Assembly (NCBI RefSeq): GCF_046098205.1
Contig: NZ_JBJURJ010000029.1
Coordinates: forward strand, 1 to 64,000
DNA: 64,000 nt
Direction of reading: 5' to 3'
Source of the DNA: Paenibacillus_AR mesotrionivorans
GTDB taxonomy: Bacteria; Bacillota; Bacilli; Paenibacillales; NBRC-103111
In this document: in pieces, positions 42,888-51,351 of the stretch
Numbering within the stretch: position 1 is the stretch's first letter
Layout of the letters: each line of letters begins with the position of its first letter
The notes under the pieces: model-generated
Told to the model about the DNA's origin: nothing
Seen by the model: the letters and a program-made list of their open reading frames with translations, nothing else
Databases searched by the model: none
Made by a program: the position numbers and the translations under genes

Positions 42888-43868
42888 CTAGAGCGGCTTG
42901 ACCGGAACGCAGATGTCGACGGCAAACCGTCCTTCGGCGTCAGGCTCCGGCTCCGGGTACATTTCGAAGCATGGCCCGTCATCCGGAGCAAAGCCGGAAT
43001 CCGGCAGCCAGGTGCCGTATACCCAGGCCCAGGCCTCCGAGAAATCTTTTACCCCCAGCCGGAACCGGGCGAAGGCGTATTTGCCCGCGGCAAGGGTCAT
43101 TTTGCCGATGTCCCCGTCCACCTGGGTATCCTCCGGCACGGTGATGCATACGCTGACGCGCAGCTTGTCTTCCTCGGTAATATCCGGGCTGTCATGGTAC
43201 ATGATCAGATGCTGGGTTTCGGGGAAGCGGATCAGCCCGCGGGCGCCTGCCCACTTGAACAGCTTATCATTCAACCGTTGAAACAGCTCCCCATCCCCCG
43301 CATACGGGCCCACATAGCGCACATAAGCCAGGGTCCACTCGGGAATTTCCTTTACCGTTACCGTCGTTGTTTTCTGTTCCATTTCATACCTCCAGATTTG
43401 AGTATGGCCTGCATACTCAATATAAACCTTGGAGGCCGCGGCCGATTTCCCCGGATTGCGTTCCGCCTTGCTTCCGTTGCGGTCCGTTATACCGAAATTG
43501 CTATTGCCCCCCGCCGCTTTGCTCCGCCATTCGGTGGGGGTGACGCCGAAGCGCTGCCGGAAGCCCCTGGCAAAGGAGGAGGAACCGCCAAAGCCCGTCT
43601 CCAGCGCCGCCTCGGTGACACTGACTCCGGGATCACTGGCCAAGAGGAGGGCCGCCTTCTCCAGCCGCAGCCGCTGAATAAAGCCGAACAGGGTTTCCCC
43701 CGTCTGGCTTGCGAAGATCCGGTGGAAGTGATACTTGGAGAATCCCGCCACCCGGGAAAGCTCCTCTAAGGTCAGCGGATCGGCAAGGTGGTTATCAATA
43801 TAATCCATCACGCTGTGGACCCGCGCGGCATATTCTCTGGCATTGCCTGCCAACTGCTCCCTTTCCAT
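42888..43868 (-). CDS. AraC-family regulator with GyrI-like effector domain
   Basis: A 326-residue fusion. Residues 15-115 hold two HTH motifs of the AraC/XylS DNA-binding domain (LTLEELSRVAGFSKYHFHRI and VTEAALETGFGGSSSFARGF), at the N terminus as in Rob/SoxS-like and MarA-type small regulators. Residues about 162-326 form an AraC_E_bind/GyrI-like domain that binds small hydrophobic ligands or drugs. Divergent from leucine dehydrogenase. Ligand and targets unknown. RBS GGGAGGG upstream. The coding region is visibly GC-richer than the ribosomal genes. Confidence 0.9.
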   Translation of the reverse strand: MEREQLAGNAREYAARVHSVMDYIDNHLADPLTLEELSRVAGFSKYHFHRIFASQTGETLFGFIQRLRLEKAALLLASDPGVSVTEAALETGFGGSSSFARGFRQRFGVTPTEWRSKAAGGNSNFGITDRNGSKAERNPGKSAAASKVYIEYAGHTQIWRYEMEQKTTTVTVKEIPEWTLAYVRYVGPYAGDGELFQRLNDKLFKWAGARGLIRFPETQHLIMYHDSPDITEEDKLRVSVCITVPEDTQVDGDIGKMTLAAGKYAFARFRLGVKDFSEAWAWVYGTWLPDSGFAPDDGPCFEMYPEPEPDAEGRFAVDICVPVKPL

Positions 43869-44055
43869 AACACCCTCCCGACAACTGCTATTTATTGGGT
43901 AATAGTCCGTTAATAAGAATTCCCGTTCATCTTACCACGGCCGCCTTCTTGACGAAAGGCCCCGCCCGTCTTAGGCTGATAAAGAGATCCTAAAGAGCAG
44001 GGTTTTGCATATACACCCTAGGATAGACGGTACATATCAGGAAGGTGGAAGCGCC

Positions 44056-45132
44056 ATGAAGCTGTTTGAAGTGATGGAGAAGGATGATTACGAACAAGTG
44101 GTGTTTTGTCAGGACAAGGCCTCCGGCCTCAAAGCGATTATCGCCATCCATGACACCACGCTGGGCCCCGCTTTGGGCGGCACCCGCATGTGGAATTACG
44201 CTTCCGAGGAGGAGGCGCTGACGGACGTGCTCCGGCTGGCCCGGGGTATGACCTACAAGAATGCGGCGGCGGGGCTAGCGCTGGGCGGCGGCAAAACTGT
44301 CATCATCGGCGATTCCAAGACTGCGAAGAATGAAGCGATGTTCCGGGCCTTCGGACATTATGTGCAGGGCCTGTCAGGCCGTTATATTACCGCCGAGGAC
44401 GTGGGCACCTGCGTGGAGGACATGGAGATTGTAAGCGAGCATACGCAATACGTTGCAGGGCTGGGCAAGTCCCGAGGCTCCTCAGGCGATCCGTCCCCCG
44501 CTACCGCCTATGGCGTATATGTGGGCATGAAGGCGGCGGCGCGGGAAGCCTTCGGCTCGGACAGCCTGTCCGGCCTGACGGTGGCTGTGCAGGGTGTTGG
44601 CCATGTCGGCTACTATCTCTGCAAGCACCTGCACCAGGAAGGGGCCCGGATCGTTGCGGCAGACCTGAACAAGGAAGCCTTGGCACGGGTAGAGGCGGAA
44701 TTCGGGGCGGCCATCGTCAGCCCGGACGCCATCTACGGCGCAGCTTGCGATATTTATGCGCCCTGTGCCTTGGGTGCTACGCTGAACGACGCCACCATTC
44801 CGGTACTGAAGGCCAAGGTGGTCTCCGGCGCGGCCAACAATCAGCTGAAGGAGCCGCGGCACGGTCTGGCGCTGGCGGAGCGGGGCATTCTCTATGCACC
44901 CGACTATGTCATTAATGCAGGCGGCGTGATCAACATTGCCAACGAACAAGGCGGCTACAATGAGGAGCGGGCTTACCTCCAGGTAGCCAATATCCGCCAG
45001 AACCTGGAGGAAGTGTTCCGCATCGCCGCGGTTGAAAAGATGCTTCCCCACGAAGCGGCCGACCGCCTGGCAGAGAACCGGCTGGCAAACGCCAAAAGCT
45101 TGGCCGGCGGCAAAAGCGGCTGCCTCTGCTGA
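44056..45132 (+). CDS. bcd: Leucine dehydrogenase
   Basis: A 358-residue NAD-dependent branched-chain amino-acid dehydrogenase, oxidatively deaminating Leu, Ile and Val to 2-oxo acids. N-terminal domain with GPALGGTRMW and the catalytic Lys in GLALGGGKTVIIG; NAD-binding domain with VQGVGHVGYYLCKHL. No bkd or ptb genes are next to it, unlike B. subtilis. The start at MKLFEVME has AAGGTGG upstream. Divergent from the AraC regulator, which may control it. Confidence 0.93.
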   Translation: MKLFEVMEKDDYEQVVFCQDKASGLKAIIAIHDTTLGPALGGTRMWNYASEEEALTDVLRLARGMTYKNAAAGLALGGGKTVIIGDSKTAKNEAMFRAFGHYVQGLSGRYITAEDVGTCVEDMEIVSEHTQYVAGLGKSRGSSGDPSPATAYGVYVGMKAAAREAFGSDSLSGLTVAVQGVGHVGYYLCKHLHQEGARIVAADLNKEALARVEAEFGAAIVSPDAIYGAACDIYAPCALGATLNDATIPVLKAKVVSGAANNQLKEPRHGLALAERGILYAPDYVINAGGVINIANEQGGYNEERAYLQVANIRQNLEEVFRIAAVEKMLPHEAADRLAENRLANAKSLAGGKSGCLC

Positions 45133-45162
45133 TCCTCCCGCTGCTCGTCTAACCCACACGCC

Positions 45163-45193
45163 AAAAGCCCGGACCACATGGTCCGGGCTCTCT
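45163..45193. terminator. Bidirectional terminator between bcd and the DUF1861 gene
   Basis: AGCCCGGACC-ACAT-GGTCCGGGCT perfect stem (45166-45189) between convergent genes; A run on the left, TCTTGAT on the right. Confidence 0.82.
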
Positions 45194-45205
45194 TGATATT
45201 GCCGT

Positions 45206-46168
45206 TCAGCGTGCGCCTGTCCATAACGCCCCATGCCCTGCAAAGGGATAGTCGATGGTGATACGCCCCGTCTGACAGTCGCCTATGCCGCTGTACAAAT
45301 CGGCCTTCCCGTCCGGACGCATGACGATGCCCGAAGCGAAGACGCAATCTGTCAGGTATGGCTTTTTGGCCGGCCCCGGCGGATAGCAGGAACGGCTGCC
45401 GATGAGATGGAGATCTGCAGACTTGCGGGTGGCCGGATCGAAGACAAAGGCCATGTTCATGTATACCCGCTGCTCTCCCCCGTGCTCATCCTGATCCCGG
45501 TAGCAGATGTGGCCGATAATGCCGATTTTGCCGCTGTCCAAGAGATACGCCTGATTGACGCCGCCCCATTCGCCTTCCCCGAAGATGCCCTGAATGTAAG
45601 GTGCGTTGGCGATCACATCCGCCGTCAGCTCATCCAGACTGTTGATGACCGTGAAGCCGATCATGGACTCACTGCCATACTTGCCTCTCAATTCGCTGTT
45701 GCGCGGCCGGGAGAATACGCCGATCCTGCCATCAGCCAGGGGAACAAGGCGGATATCCTTCATTTTGTCCGGCCCCGTGGTGAAATAGTACAAATCATGG
45801 AGGTCCGTTCCCCGGAAAAAGTAACCGAAGAAGGTGCTGTATGATCCACGGTCATATTGCACATGTGTACCGCCCAGCACCAGCTCATCGCCAATCTCCG
45901 CGATATAAGGATCCTCCAGCGTGTAGATCATACTATTCTCGACTGTTGTCCACTCGTCTGGTCCCGTTTCCTCGAACAGGCGGACCCAGGAGCGGGCCCA
46001 CTCCTGGCGGCGTTCCACCCGCCCGAACAAATAGCGCTTTCCGTTTCGGATGAACGGAATGGATACATTGTACACATCAAAGCCATCCACACCATGAAAT
46101 CGCAGGGTTGCACTTTCGTAAATCCGTTTCTGCTCTTCAAATTCCGCCTTCCGCTGCTTCAAAGTCAA
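45206..46168 (-). CDS. DUF1861-family beta-propeller protein, possible mannoside phosphorylase
   Basis: A 320-residue soluble protein without signal peptide, last gene of the ABC sugar operon. FHGVDGFDVYNVSIPFIRNG, GRVERRQEWARS and LEDPYIAEIGDELVLGGTHV match the DUF1861 family as I remember it. The EDP motif and spaced Trp/Gly blocks resemble five-bladed propellers of GH130/GH43 type. From memory, Leishmania members of this family are beta-1,2-mannosyltransferase/phosphorylases (GT108), so a role on mannosides is possible but inferred. TTG start 6 nt after GAGGTGG. Expected to act on sugars brought in by the adjacent importer. Confidence 0.72.
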   Translation of the reverse strand: MTLKQRKAEFEEQKRIYESATLRFHGVDGFDVYNVSIPFIRNGKRYLFGRVERRQEWARSWVRLFEETGPDEWTTVENSMIYTLEDPYIAEIGDELVLGGTHVQYDRGSYSTFFGYFFRGTDLHDLYYFTTGPDKMKDIRLVPLADGRIGVFSRPRNSELRGKYGSESMIGFTVINSLDELTADVIANAPYIQGIFGEGEWGGVNQAYLLDSGKIGIIGHICYRDQDEHGGEQRVYMNMAFVFDPATRKSADLHLIGSRSCYPPGPAKKPYLTDCVFASGIVMRPDGKADLYSGIGDCQTGRITIDYPFAGHGALWTGAR

Positions 46169-46313
46169 TCCTGTCCACCTCAATTCGTTTGCCTGCCGGG
46201 AGTTTAGCCGACCGAGTTGTAGACGAATGCATATTCATCGGGTTTCATTCCTTACCGGGAAAGGAGTGCCTTTGGAGGCTCAAACACGTTTTGTCGGCCA
46301 GACTCTCAGTATG

Positions 46314-47876
46314 TTATTTCCCCAGCTTGTTCATGAACTCGATATATTCCTTCTCGGCATCCGCTGTGGCCGGGTACCACTTCTTCTCCAGGAAGCTCTT
46401 CAGTTGATCCACCGTAATCTCACCTGTAATATATTTCTGCTCCTGCTCATCCTTTTCCTTTATCAGGTCGGGAATGGTGTTGCCCAGGTTCAAGAGCTTG
46501 GGCGAACGGACAGCCGGCACATTCACGGTTGTCATCTTCTTTTGCGCGGCAGTCCATTGCTCCTTGAACTTGGCCAGCTTCTCGGGCGAATCGGCATTCT
46601 CAATGATCGCGCCTTCCCCGTTAATGGCATTGGCCAATGTCATATAGGTGCTGGTCAGCGTATTCACCTTGGCGGCTTGCTCCGTGCTGCGGACGAGAGC
46701 CTTGCTTGCGGGATCATAGCTGTCATAAGTCAGACCCTTCAACCCGATCTGGAACAAGGCATTCGCTTCCGGCGTATTGCCCCAATCCAGGAAACGCAGC
46801 ACTTCATCCACATTTTTGCTGTTCTTGCTGATCATCCAGCCGCCCCAGGTGGCGACGGTCACCAGATTCCGTGCCTCTCCCTTGCTGTTCTTCAGCACAC
46901 CATGATAGGTAAACTTTTTGTCGGCATCCTTGTCCCGGCCCAGATTAACCATAACACCATATTGATGGGAAGGCACCATGCCCACTTTCCCCTGATTCAG
47001 CTTCTCCAGATCCACATACGACTTGTTGATGATAAATTCGGGATCAATAATCTTTTCGCTATGCAGCTGCTTCAGGTAGGTCAGATAAGGAAGATACCCG
47101 GACATTTTCTCCTTGATCTTATAATTTCCATCCGTATCCTTCACCCCGTTCACCAATGGCAAATCGAAAGCGCCGGCGATGAAGTTGGTAGGCGCCCACA
47201 CACCAATCTGGCTCAGCCCAAAGGTATCCGCCTTGCCGTTGCCGTCCGGGTCGTTCTTGGTGAACGCCCGCAGCACATTGGTCAGCTCATCCAGGGTTTC
47301 CGGAGCCTTCAGCCCCAGCTTATCCAGCCACACCTGGTTGACCATATAGCCCCAATGGTTGACGATATTGGTTCTGGGAATCACGTATATCTTGCCGTCG
47401 TTTACAGACTTGACGCTGTCCCACATTTCCTTGGTGATATTCTTCATCAGATTGGGATACTTGGAGATCTTATCATCCAAGGGAAGCAGCAAACCGTTCT
47501 GCGCCCAGGTTTCCATGCTGGCATCGGCGCCGCCCCAGTTATAAATCAAATCGGGGAGTTCGCCCGACGCCATCATTACCTTCAGCTTATCGGTGTAATT
47601 GTTGATGGGAGGCGCTTCGATGGAGAGCTTCACATTGGCCAGCTTCTCCGCCTCGGCGACCACCGGGTTATTCTCCACTACAATTCCTGCATTCACCCGG
47701 TTGAACATCTTGATGGTTACCGGAGCTTTGGCCGCCGGGCTTGATCCATTGGAGGCACCCGGATTGGCAGTGCCTGCGCTGTCTTTGTCACCGCTTCCAC
47801 AACCGGACACAACTGCAGTCAAAACCAGGGTGGACGCCAGCAAACTTGCAGAAAGCTTGTTTGATCTAGTCAACAC
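46314..47876 (-). CDS. Sugar ABC transporter substrate-binding lipoprotein (LipO/YtcQ-like)
   Basis: A 520-residue extracellular solute-binding protein (SBP family 1). The signal peptide ends in lipobox VVSG-C (Cys at about residue 26), followed by a Gly/Ser/Ala linker. The large size and pairing with LplB/YtcP-type permeases are typical of Paenibacillus importers for oligosaccharides or glycosides. GTG start after AAGGGGAG. No ATPase gene nearby; these systems use a shared MsmX-like ATPase encoded elsewhere. Substrate unknown. Confidence 0.93.
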   Translation of the reverse strand: MLTRSNKLSASLLASTLVLTAVVSGCGSGDKDSAGTANPGASNGSSPAAKAPVTIKMFNRVNAGIVVENNPVVAEAEKLANVKLSIEAPPINNYTDKLKVMMASGELPDLIYNWGGADASMETWAQNGLLLPLDDKISKYPNLMKNITKEMWDSVKSVNDGKIYVIPRTNIVNHWGYMVNQVWLDKLGLKAPETLDELTNVLRAFTKNDPDGNGKADTFGLSQIGVWAPTNFIAGAFDLPLVNGVKDTDGNYKIKEKMSGYLPYLTYLKQLHSEKIIDPEFIINKSYVDLEKLNQGKVGMVPSHQYGVMVNLGRDKDADKKFTYHGVLKNSKGEARNLVTVATWGGWMISKNSKNVDEVLRFLDWGNTPEANALFQIGLKGLTYDSYDPASKALVRSTEQAAKVNTLTSTYMTLANAINGEGAIIENADSPEKLAKFKEQWTAAQKKMTTVNVPAVRSPKLLNLGNTIPDLIKEKDEQEQKYITGEITVDQLKSFLEKKWYPATADAEKEYIEFMNKLGK

Positions 47877-47954
47877 AAATCTCCCCTTTATCCTGATTAT
47901 CTATTACAACTGCCATAACTGTCGCAGCTATAACCCAGCAAACGCTTAAGGCAC

Positions 47955-48821
47955 TCATCCTTTAATGGACCCCACCAGCAACCCTTTCATGAAAAACCGC
48001 TGCAAAAACGGATACACCAGAATAATGGGCAATGTGGCAAATACAATAATCGCCATCTTCAGTGTGAATTCCGTTACACTACCCGTATCCATCATATCCC
48101 GTGCTAACCCTCCGTCCTCCACCACCAAATCCCGCAGAATAAGCATCAACGGCCACAAGCTGCGTTTGGAGGTATAGATAATGGCGGAGAAGAACGTGTT
48201 CCACTGACCCACTGCATGAAAAATAACGAATGTCGCAATCGCCGGCTTGGACAGCGGGATAATAATCTTGAACAGCACTTTGATTTCATTGGCCCCGTCG
48301 ATATAAGCGGATTCCTCCAGACTGGGAGGGATGGAACCGATGAAGTTTTTCATCAGAATCAAGTTATACGCTCCCAATACTCCAGGCAGGATCAAGCTCC
48401 AGATGGTATTGTACAAGCCCAGCGTCTTAATCAGGTAGAAGTTGGGAATGAGACCGCCGTTAAAAAACATGGTGAACACGATGAACGCCAGAATGATATT
48501 CCGGCCCTTCAGGTCCGGCTTGGACAACGGGTATGCGGAAATGACCATCAAGAAAATATTCAGCGCTACGCCAACAAGCGTAATCAGCACCGTCACCTTG
48601 TATCCGCTCCACATGAGCGGCATCTGGAAAATTTGCTTGTATGCGCCAAACTCCAGACGGCTGGGGATCATCCGCAGCGGATGCTCCAGATACTCCGTAT
48701 AGGGTGTCACCGAGAAGGCGACGACATAAAGAAAGGGAAACAAACATGCCAGGGAAAACAAGGTCACAAAGATATAGTTGAACAAGCTGAACACGCGATC
48801 GCCTATGCCGTTGTTTACCAT
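47955..48821 (-). CDS. Sugar ABC transporter permease (YtcP-like)
   Basis: A 288-residue six-helix permease of the MalG/YtcP type. The EAA loop is visible as EESAYIDGANEIKVLFKIII. It overlaps the end of the upstream permease gene by 7 bp, so the two are translationally coupled. Partner of the LplB-like protein in the membrane channel. Confidence 0.94.
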   Translation of the reverse strand: MVNNGIGDRVFSLFNYIFVTLFSLACLFPFLYVVAFSVTPYTEYLEHPLRMIPSRLEFGAYKQIFQMPLMWSGYKVTVLITLVGVALNIFLMVISAYPLSKPDLKGRNIILAFIVFTMFFNGGLIPNFYLIKTLGLYNTIWSLILPGVLGAYNLILMKNFIGSIPPSLEESAYIDGANEIKVLFKIIIPLSKPAIATFVIFHAVGQWNTFFSAIIYTSKRSLWPLMLILRDLVVEDGGLARDMMDTGSVTEFTLKMAIIVFATLPIILVYPFLQRFFMKGLLVGSIKG

Positions 48822-49741
48822 ATGCCATCCTCCTTCATCATTTTGGCCAGACGGTCACCCATCATCAGGAAGATCAGGCCAATAACGGAAGTGAACAGCC
48901 CCACAGTTGTTCCGAAGGAGAAGCGGCTGCCCAATAACCCCACCCGGTATGAATAGGTCTCGAACACCTCAGACACACTCAGATTCATAGGATTTTGCAA
49001 GACGAATATTTGTTCGAAGCCGTTGCCCATAATATGGCCCAAGCGGAGTATGAACAGCACCATAATGGTGGACTTGATGCCCGGCACCGTCACATACCAA
49101 ATCCGCTGCAGGCGGCTGGCGCCGTCTATACTGGCGGCTTCGTACAATTCAGAATTAATGCCGGTGATGGCGGCCAGGAAAATGATGCTGCCCCAGCCGG
49201 CTTCCTTCCAGATGCTGCTCAGCACCACAATAGGACGGAAGTAACTCACATCAGCCAGGAAGAAGACCTCTTCGAAGCCAAACTGCTTGAGAAAAATATT
49301 GACGAGCCCCCAACTGGGAGACAGGAAGTTCACGAGAATACCGCCGATAACCACCCAGGAAATAAAGTGCGGCAAATAGATAATGGTTTGGGTCAAACGC
49401 TGGTATGTCACCTGGCGGATTTCGTTTAGCAAAAGCGCCAGCAGGATCGGGAAGGGAAAGGTGAATACCAGGCGCAGAAGCCCTAGATAAAACGAGTTCC
49501 AGAACACCTGATAAAAATCACTCAGCCCGAACATGTACTTGAAATGCTCGAAACCTACCCAAGGACTGTGAATAATCCCTTTGGCAAAGTTAAAGTCCTT
49601 AAAGGCAATAATGATTCCGTACATGGGGATGTAGTTGAAAATAAAAAAGTAGATCACACATGGAATAAGTAGAATATACAGATACTTCTTCCTGTTCAGA
49701 TACCGCAAAGCTTTTTTGGCCCGTGTCGAATTCGCAACCAC
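48815..49741 (-). CDS. Sugar ABC transporter permease (LplB-like)
   Basis: About 308 residues, six transmembrane helices, MalF/LplB type. The N terminus has the typical YLYILLIPCVIYFFIFNYIP helix followed by MYGIIIAFKDFNFAKGI; the EAA loop reads ELYEAASIDGASRLQRIWYV. First gene of the four-gene operon permease-permease-SBP-DUF1861. The GTG at 49741 has AAGGGGTG 6 nt upstream; a GTG three codons earlier (49750) is nearly as good. Confidence 0.93.
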   Translation of the reverse strand: MVANSTRAKKALRYLNRKKYLYILLIPCVIYFFIFNYIPMYGIIIAFKDFNFAKGIIHSPWVGFEHFKYMFGLSDFYQVFWNSFYLGLLRLVFTFPFPILLALLLNEIRQVTYQRLTQTIIYLPHFISWVVIGGILVNFLSPSWGLVNIFLKQFGFEEVFFLADVSYFRPIVVLSSIWKEAGWGSIIFLAAITGINSELYEAASIDGASRLQRIWYVTVPGIKSTIMVLFILRLGHIMGNGFEQIFVLQNPMNLSVSEVFETYSYRVGLLGSRFSFGTTVGLFTSVIGLIFLMMGDRLAKMMKEDGIW

Positions 49742-49818
49742 TCTGCTCACCCCTTTCCCCCTCAGTATAGGGGGCCGAAGAAAACACAACATTCAGAAAT
49801 TATTGATAAACAGATACG

Positions 49819-49833
49819 ATTTTTCGATTGCAT
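49819..49833 (-). promoter_or_regulatory. Candidate cre (CcpA) site before the sugar ABC operon
   Basis: Minus-strand ATGCAATCGAAAAAT fits the cre consensus WTGNAANCGNWNNCW except at the second-last C. It lies about 80 bp before the first permease gene. Carbon catabolite control would suit a sugar importer. No convincing sigma-A promoter could be fixed nearby. Confidence 0.4.
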
Positions 49834-49843
49834 TTTTTTGCAC

Positions 49844-49890
49844 AAAAAAAGCCGGACAGAAAACAATAACGTTTTCCGTTCGGCTTTTTT
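49844..49890. terminator. Second terminator between sigH and the ABC operon
   Basis: AAAAAAGCCGGAC-A-GAAAAC...GTTTTC-C-GT-T-CGGCTTTTTT; a strong stem with A and T runs on both sides. It insulates the ABC operon from sigH read-through. Confidence 0.85.
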
Positions 49891-49941
49891 GGATACGGCC
49901 AATGCCGCCCGCCCCGCGGGGCATACGGAGGCCATAAAAAC

Positions 49942-49976
49942 AAAACGCCGCGCTCCTTAAGGGAATGCGGCGTTTT
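49942..49976 (-). terminator. Terminator of sigH
   Basis: AAAACGCCGC...GCGGCGTTTT stem touching the sigH stop codon, with a TTTTGTTTTT tail on the minus strand. Confidence 0.88.
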
Positions 49977-50624
49977 TTAAGGCAGGTCTCTAATTTCCAG
50001 ATAGCGTTCCAGCTTTCGCTTGACGCGCTGGAGAGCGTTGTCTATCGACTTGACATGACGGTCCAGGTCAACGGCAATCTCCTGATAGGAGCGGCCGTCC
50101 AAATACAGCATAAGTACCCTGCGCTCCAGATCGCTCAAGAGCTCTCCCATCTTGTCCTCCAGGCCGCTGAATTCCTCCTGGTTGATAATCAGCTCTTCCG
50201 GATCGGTCACTCTGGAACCGCAAATCACGTCAAGAAGGGTCCGGTCGGAATCCTCGTCGTAGATGGGCTTGTCCAAAGAAACATAGGAATTGAGAGGGAT
50301 ATGCTTCTGACGGGTTGCGGTTTTGATGGCTGTGATGATCTGACGGGTGATACAAAGCTCAGCGAATGCCTTGAAGGAGGCCAGCTTGTCCCCGCGGAAA
50401 TCACGGATGGATTTGTACAGGCCGATCATACCCTCCTGCACGATATCCTCGCGGTCCGCTCCAATGAGAAAATAGGAACGGGCTTTGGCGCGTACAAAGT
50501 TTTTATACTTGTTAATCAAGTACTCCAGGGCTTCGGCGTCGCCTTCGCGGACAGCTTCCACATTGTCTTCGTCGGATCGGAGCTCTATTTCGGACTTTCT
50601 CCACATATTGAGGTCGACACTCAC
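49977..50624 (-). CDS. sigH: RNA polymerase sporulation sigma factor SigH
   Basis: A 215-residue sigma-70-family factor controlling early sporulation and stationary-phase genes. Region 2 includes NKYKNFVRAKARSYFLIGAD and REDIVQEGMIGLYKSIRDF, nearly identical to B. subtilis SigH; region 4 has RSYQEIAVDLDRHVKSIDNA. The start is a GTG after GGAGGGG (VSVDLNMWRKS), since the 29 upstream in-frame codons cross the promoter region. Position after rae1 is conserved. Confidence 0.96.
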   Translation of the reverse strand: MSVDLNMWRKSEIELRSDEDNVEAVREGDAEALEYLINKYKNFVRAKARSYFLIGADREDIVQEGMIGLYKSIRDFRGDKLASFKAFAELCITRQIITAIKTATRQKHIPLNSYVSLDKPIYDEDSDRTLLDVICGSRVTDPEELIINQEEFSGLEDKMGELLSDLERRVLMLYLDGRSYQEIAVDLDRHVKSIDNALQRVKRKLERYLEIRDLP

Positions 50625-50681
50625 ATAAAACCCCTCCGGCCAAGCCCCACAAGGCTTATTCCACGTGCAAAAGATAGGATT

Positions 50682-50711
50682 AGTATACATGATGCCCTGA
50701 ATTATCGTCAA
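50682..50711 (-). promoter_or_regulatory. sigH promoter
   Basis: -35 TTGACG (50706-50711), 18-bp spacer, -10 TATACT (50682-50687) on the minus strand, about 58 bp before the sigH start. Confidence 0.75.
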
Positions 50712-50765
50712 CTAGCGCCATTTGGAAAACCCGTGAATTTTTCTAGAATATGCCATGACTACCCG

Positions 50766-50809
50766 AAAAAAGCCAGTTCATGCCGCTCCGGCGGAAGCGG
50801 CACCCGGCA
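50766..50809 (-). terminator. Terminator of the cysE-cysS-mrnC-rlmB-rae1 transcript
   Basis: Minus strand GCC...TGCCGCT-TCCGCCGG-AGCGGCA...GGC hairpin followed by TTTTTT, 20 bp after the rae1 stop. Confidence 0.85.
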
Positions 50810-50829
50810 TTCTACTATATCGGACGCTA

Positions 50830-51342
50830 CTAGTTGCCGCGGCGCCACTTTTCGAAGATTTGCTTAATATCGTCCGGCAGCGCCCCGTCGATGGAGTTTT
50901 TCTTGCCCGCATCCTTAACCTGAATCCGTTCCTCCACATCCCGCCGCGACTGCTTCACCTTCACCAGAAGCTCTCTGGCCGTAAGACGGAAGGCGCCTTG
51001 TCCGAAAATAACGCTTTGCTCCGCCATATCCGAGGTGGCCACATATACATGACGCCTGCGGCCGATAAGGCTTAAGCTTAACCGTTCGATCAGCTCGTCC
51101 GCCGTTTCCTTCTCCCGGGTGTAGACAATCTCCAGCTTACTCTCCACATATTTGCCCCCAAGGCCGGGGACCTTGTAGGCGTCGAATACCAGATACACCT
51201 TCATGCCGCTGTACGCCTGGTAATCCGCCAGCATCCCGATCAGCCTGTCCCTGGCTTCCTCCAGCTCCACATCCTTCAGCTTCGCCAGCTCCGGCCAGGC
51301 CCCGATAATATTGTAGCCGTCCACGATCAGGTATTCTTTCAT
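50830..51342 (-). CDS. rae1: Ribosome-dependent mRNA endonuclease Rae1 (NYN/PIN-like, YacP)
   Basis: A 170-residue NYN-domain protein, same length as B. subtilis Rae1/YacP, which cuts mRNA in the ribosomal A site. LIVDGYNIIGAWPELAKLKD carries the first catalytic Asp; VYLVFDAYKVPG and VYVATSDMAEQ supply the others. Gene order rlmB-rae1-sigH is conserved. Confidence 0.93.
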   Translation of the reverse strand: MKEYLIVDGYNIIGAWPELAKLKDVELEEARDRLIGMLADYQAYSGMKVYLVFDAYKVPGLGGKYVESKLEIVYTREKETADELIERLSLSLIGRRRHVYVATSDMAEQSVIFGQGAFRLTARELLVKVKQSRRDVEERIQVKDAGKKNSIDGALPDDIKQIFEKWRRGN

Positions 51343-51351
51343 CGGCTGGCC

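Noticed and set aside
44005..44055. Sigma-54 promoter before bcd
   Set aside because: A TTGCA word occurs, but the required GG of the -24 element is missing at the proper distance.
46204..46248. 14-codon frame MKPDEYAFVYNSVG between the binding protein and DUF1861 gene
   Set aside because: It looks like the start of a protein but ends at once with TAA and has a poorly spaced RBS; too little to call a gene or pseudogene.
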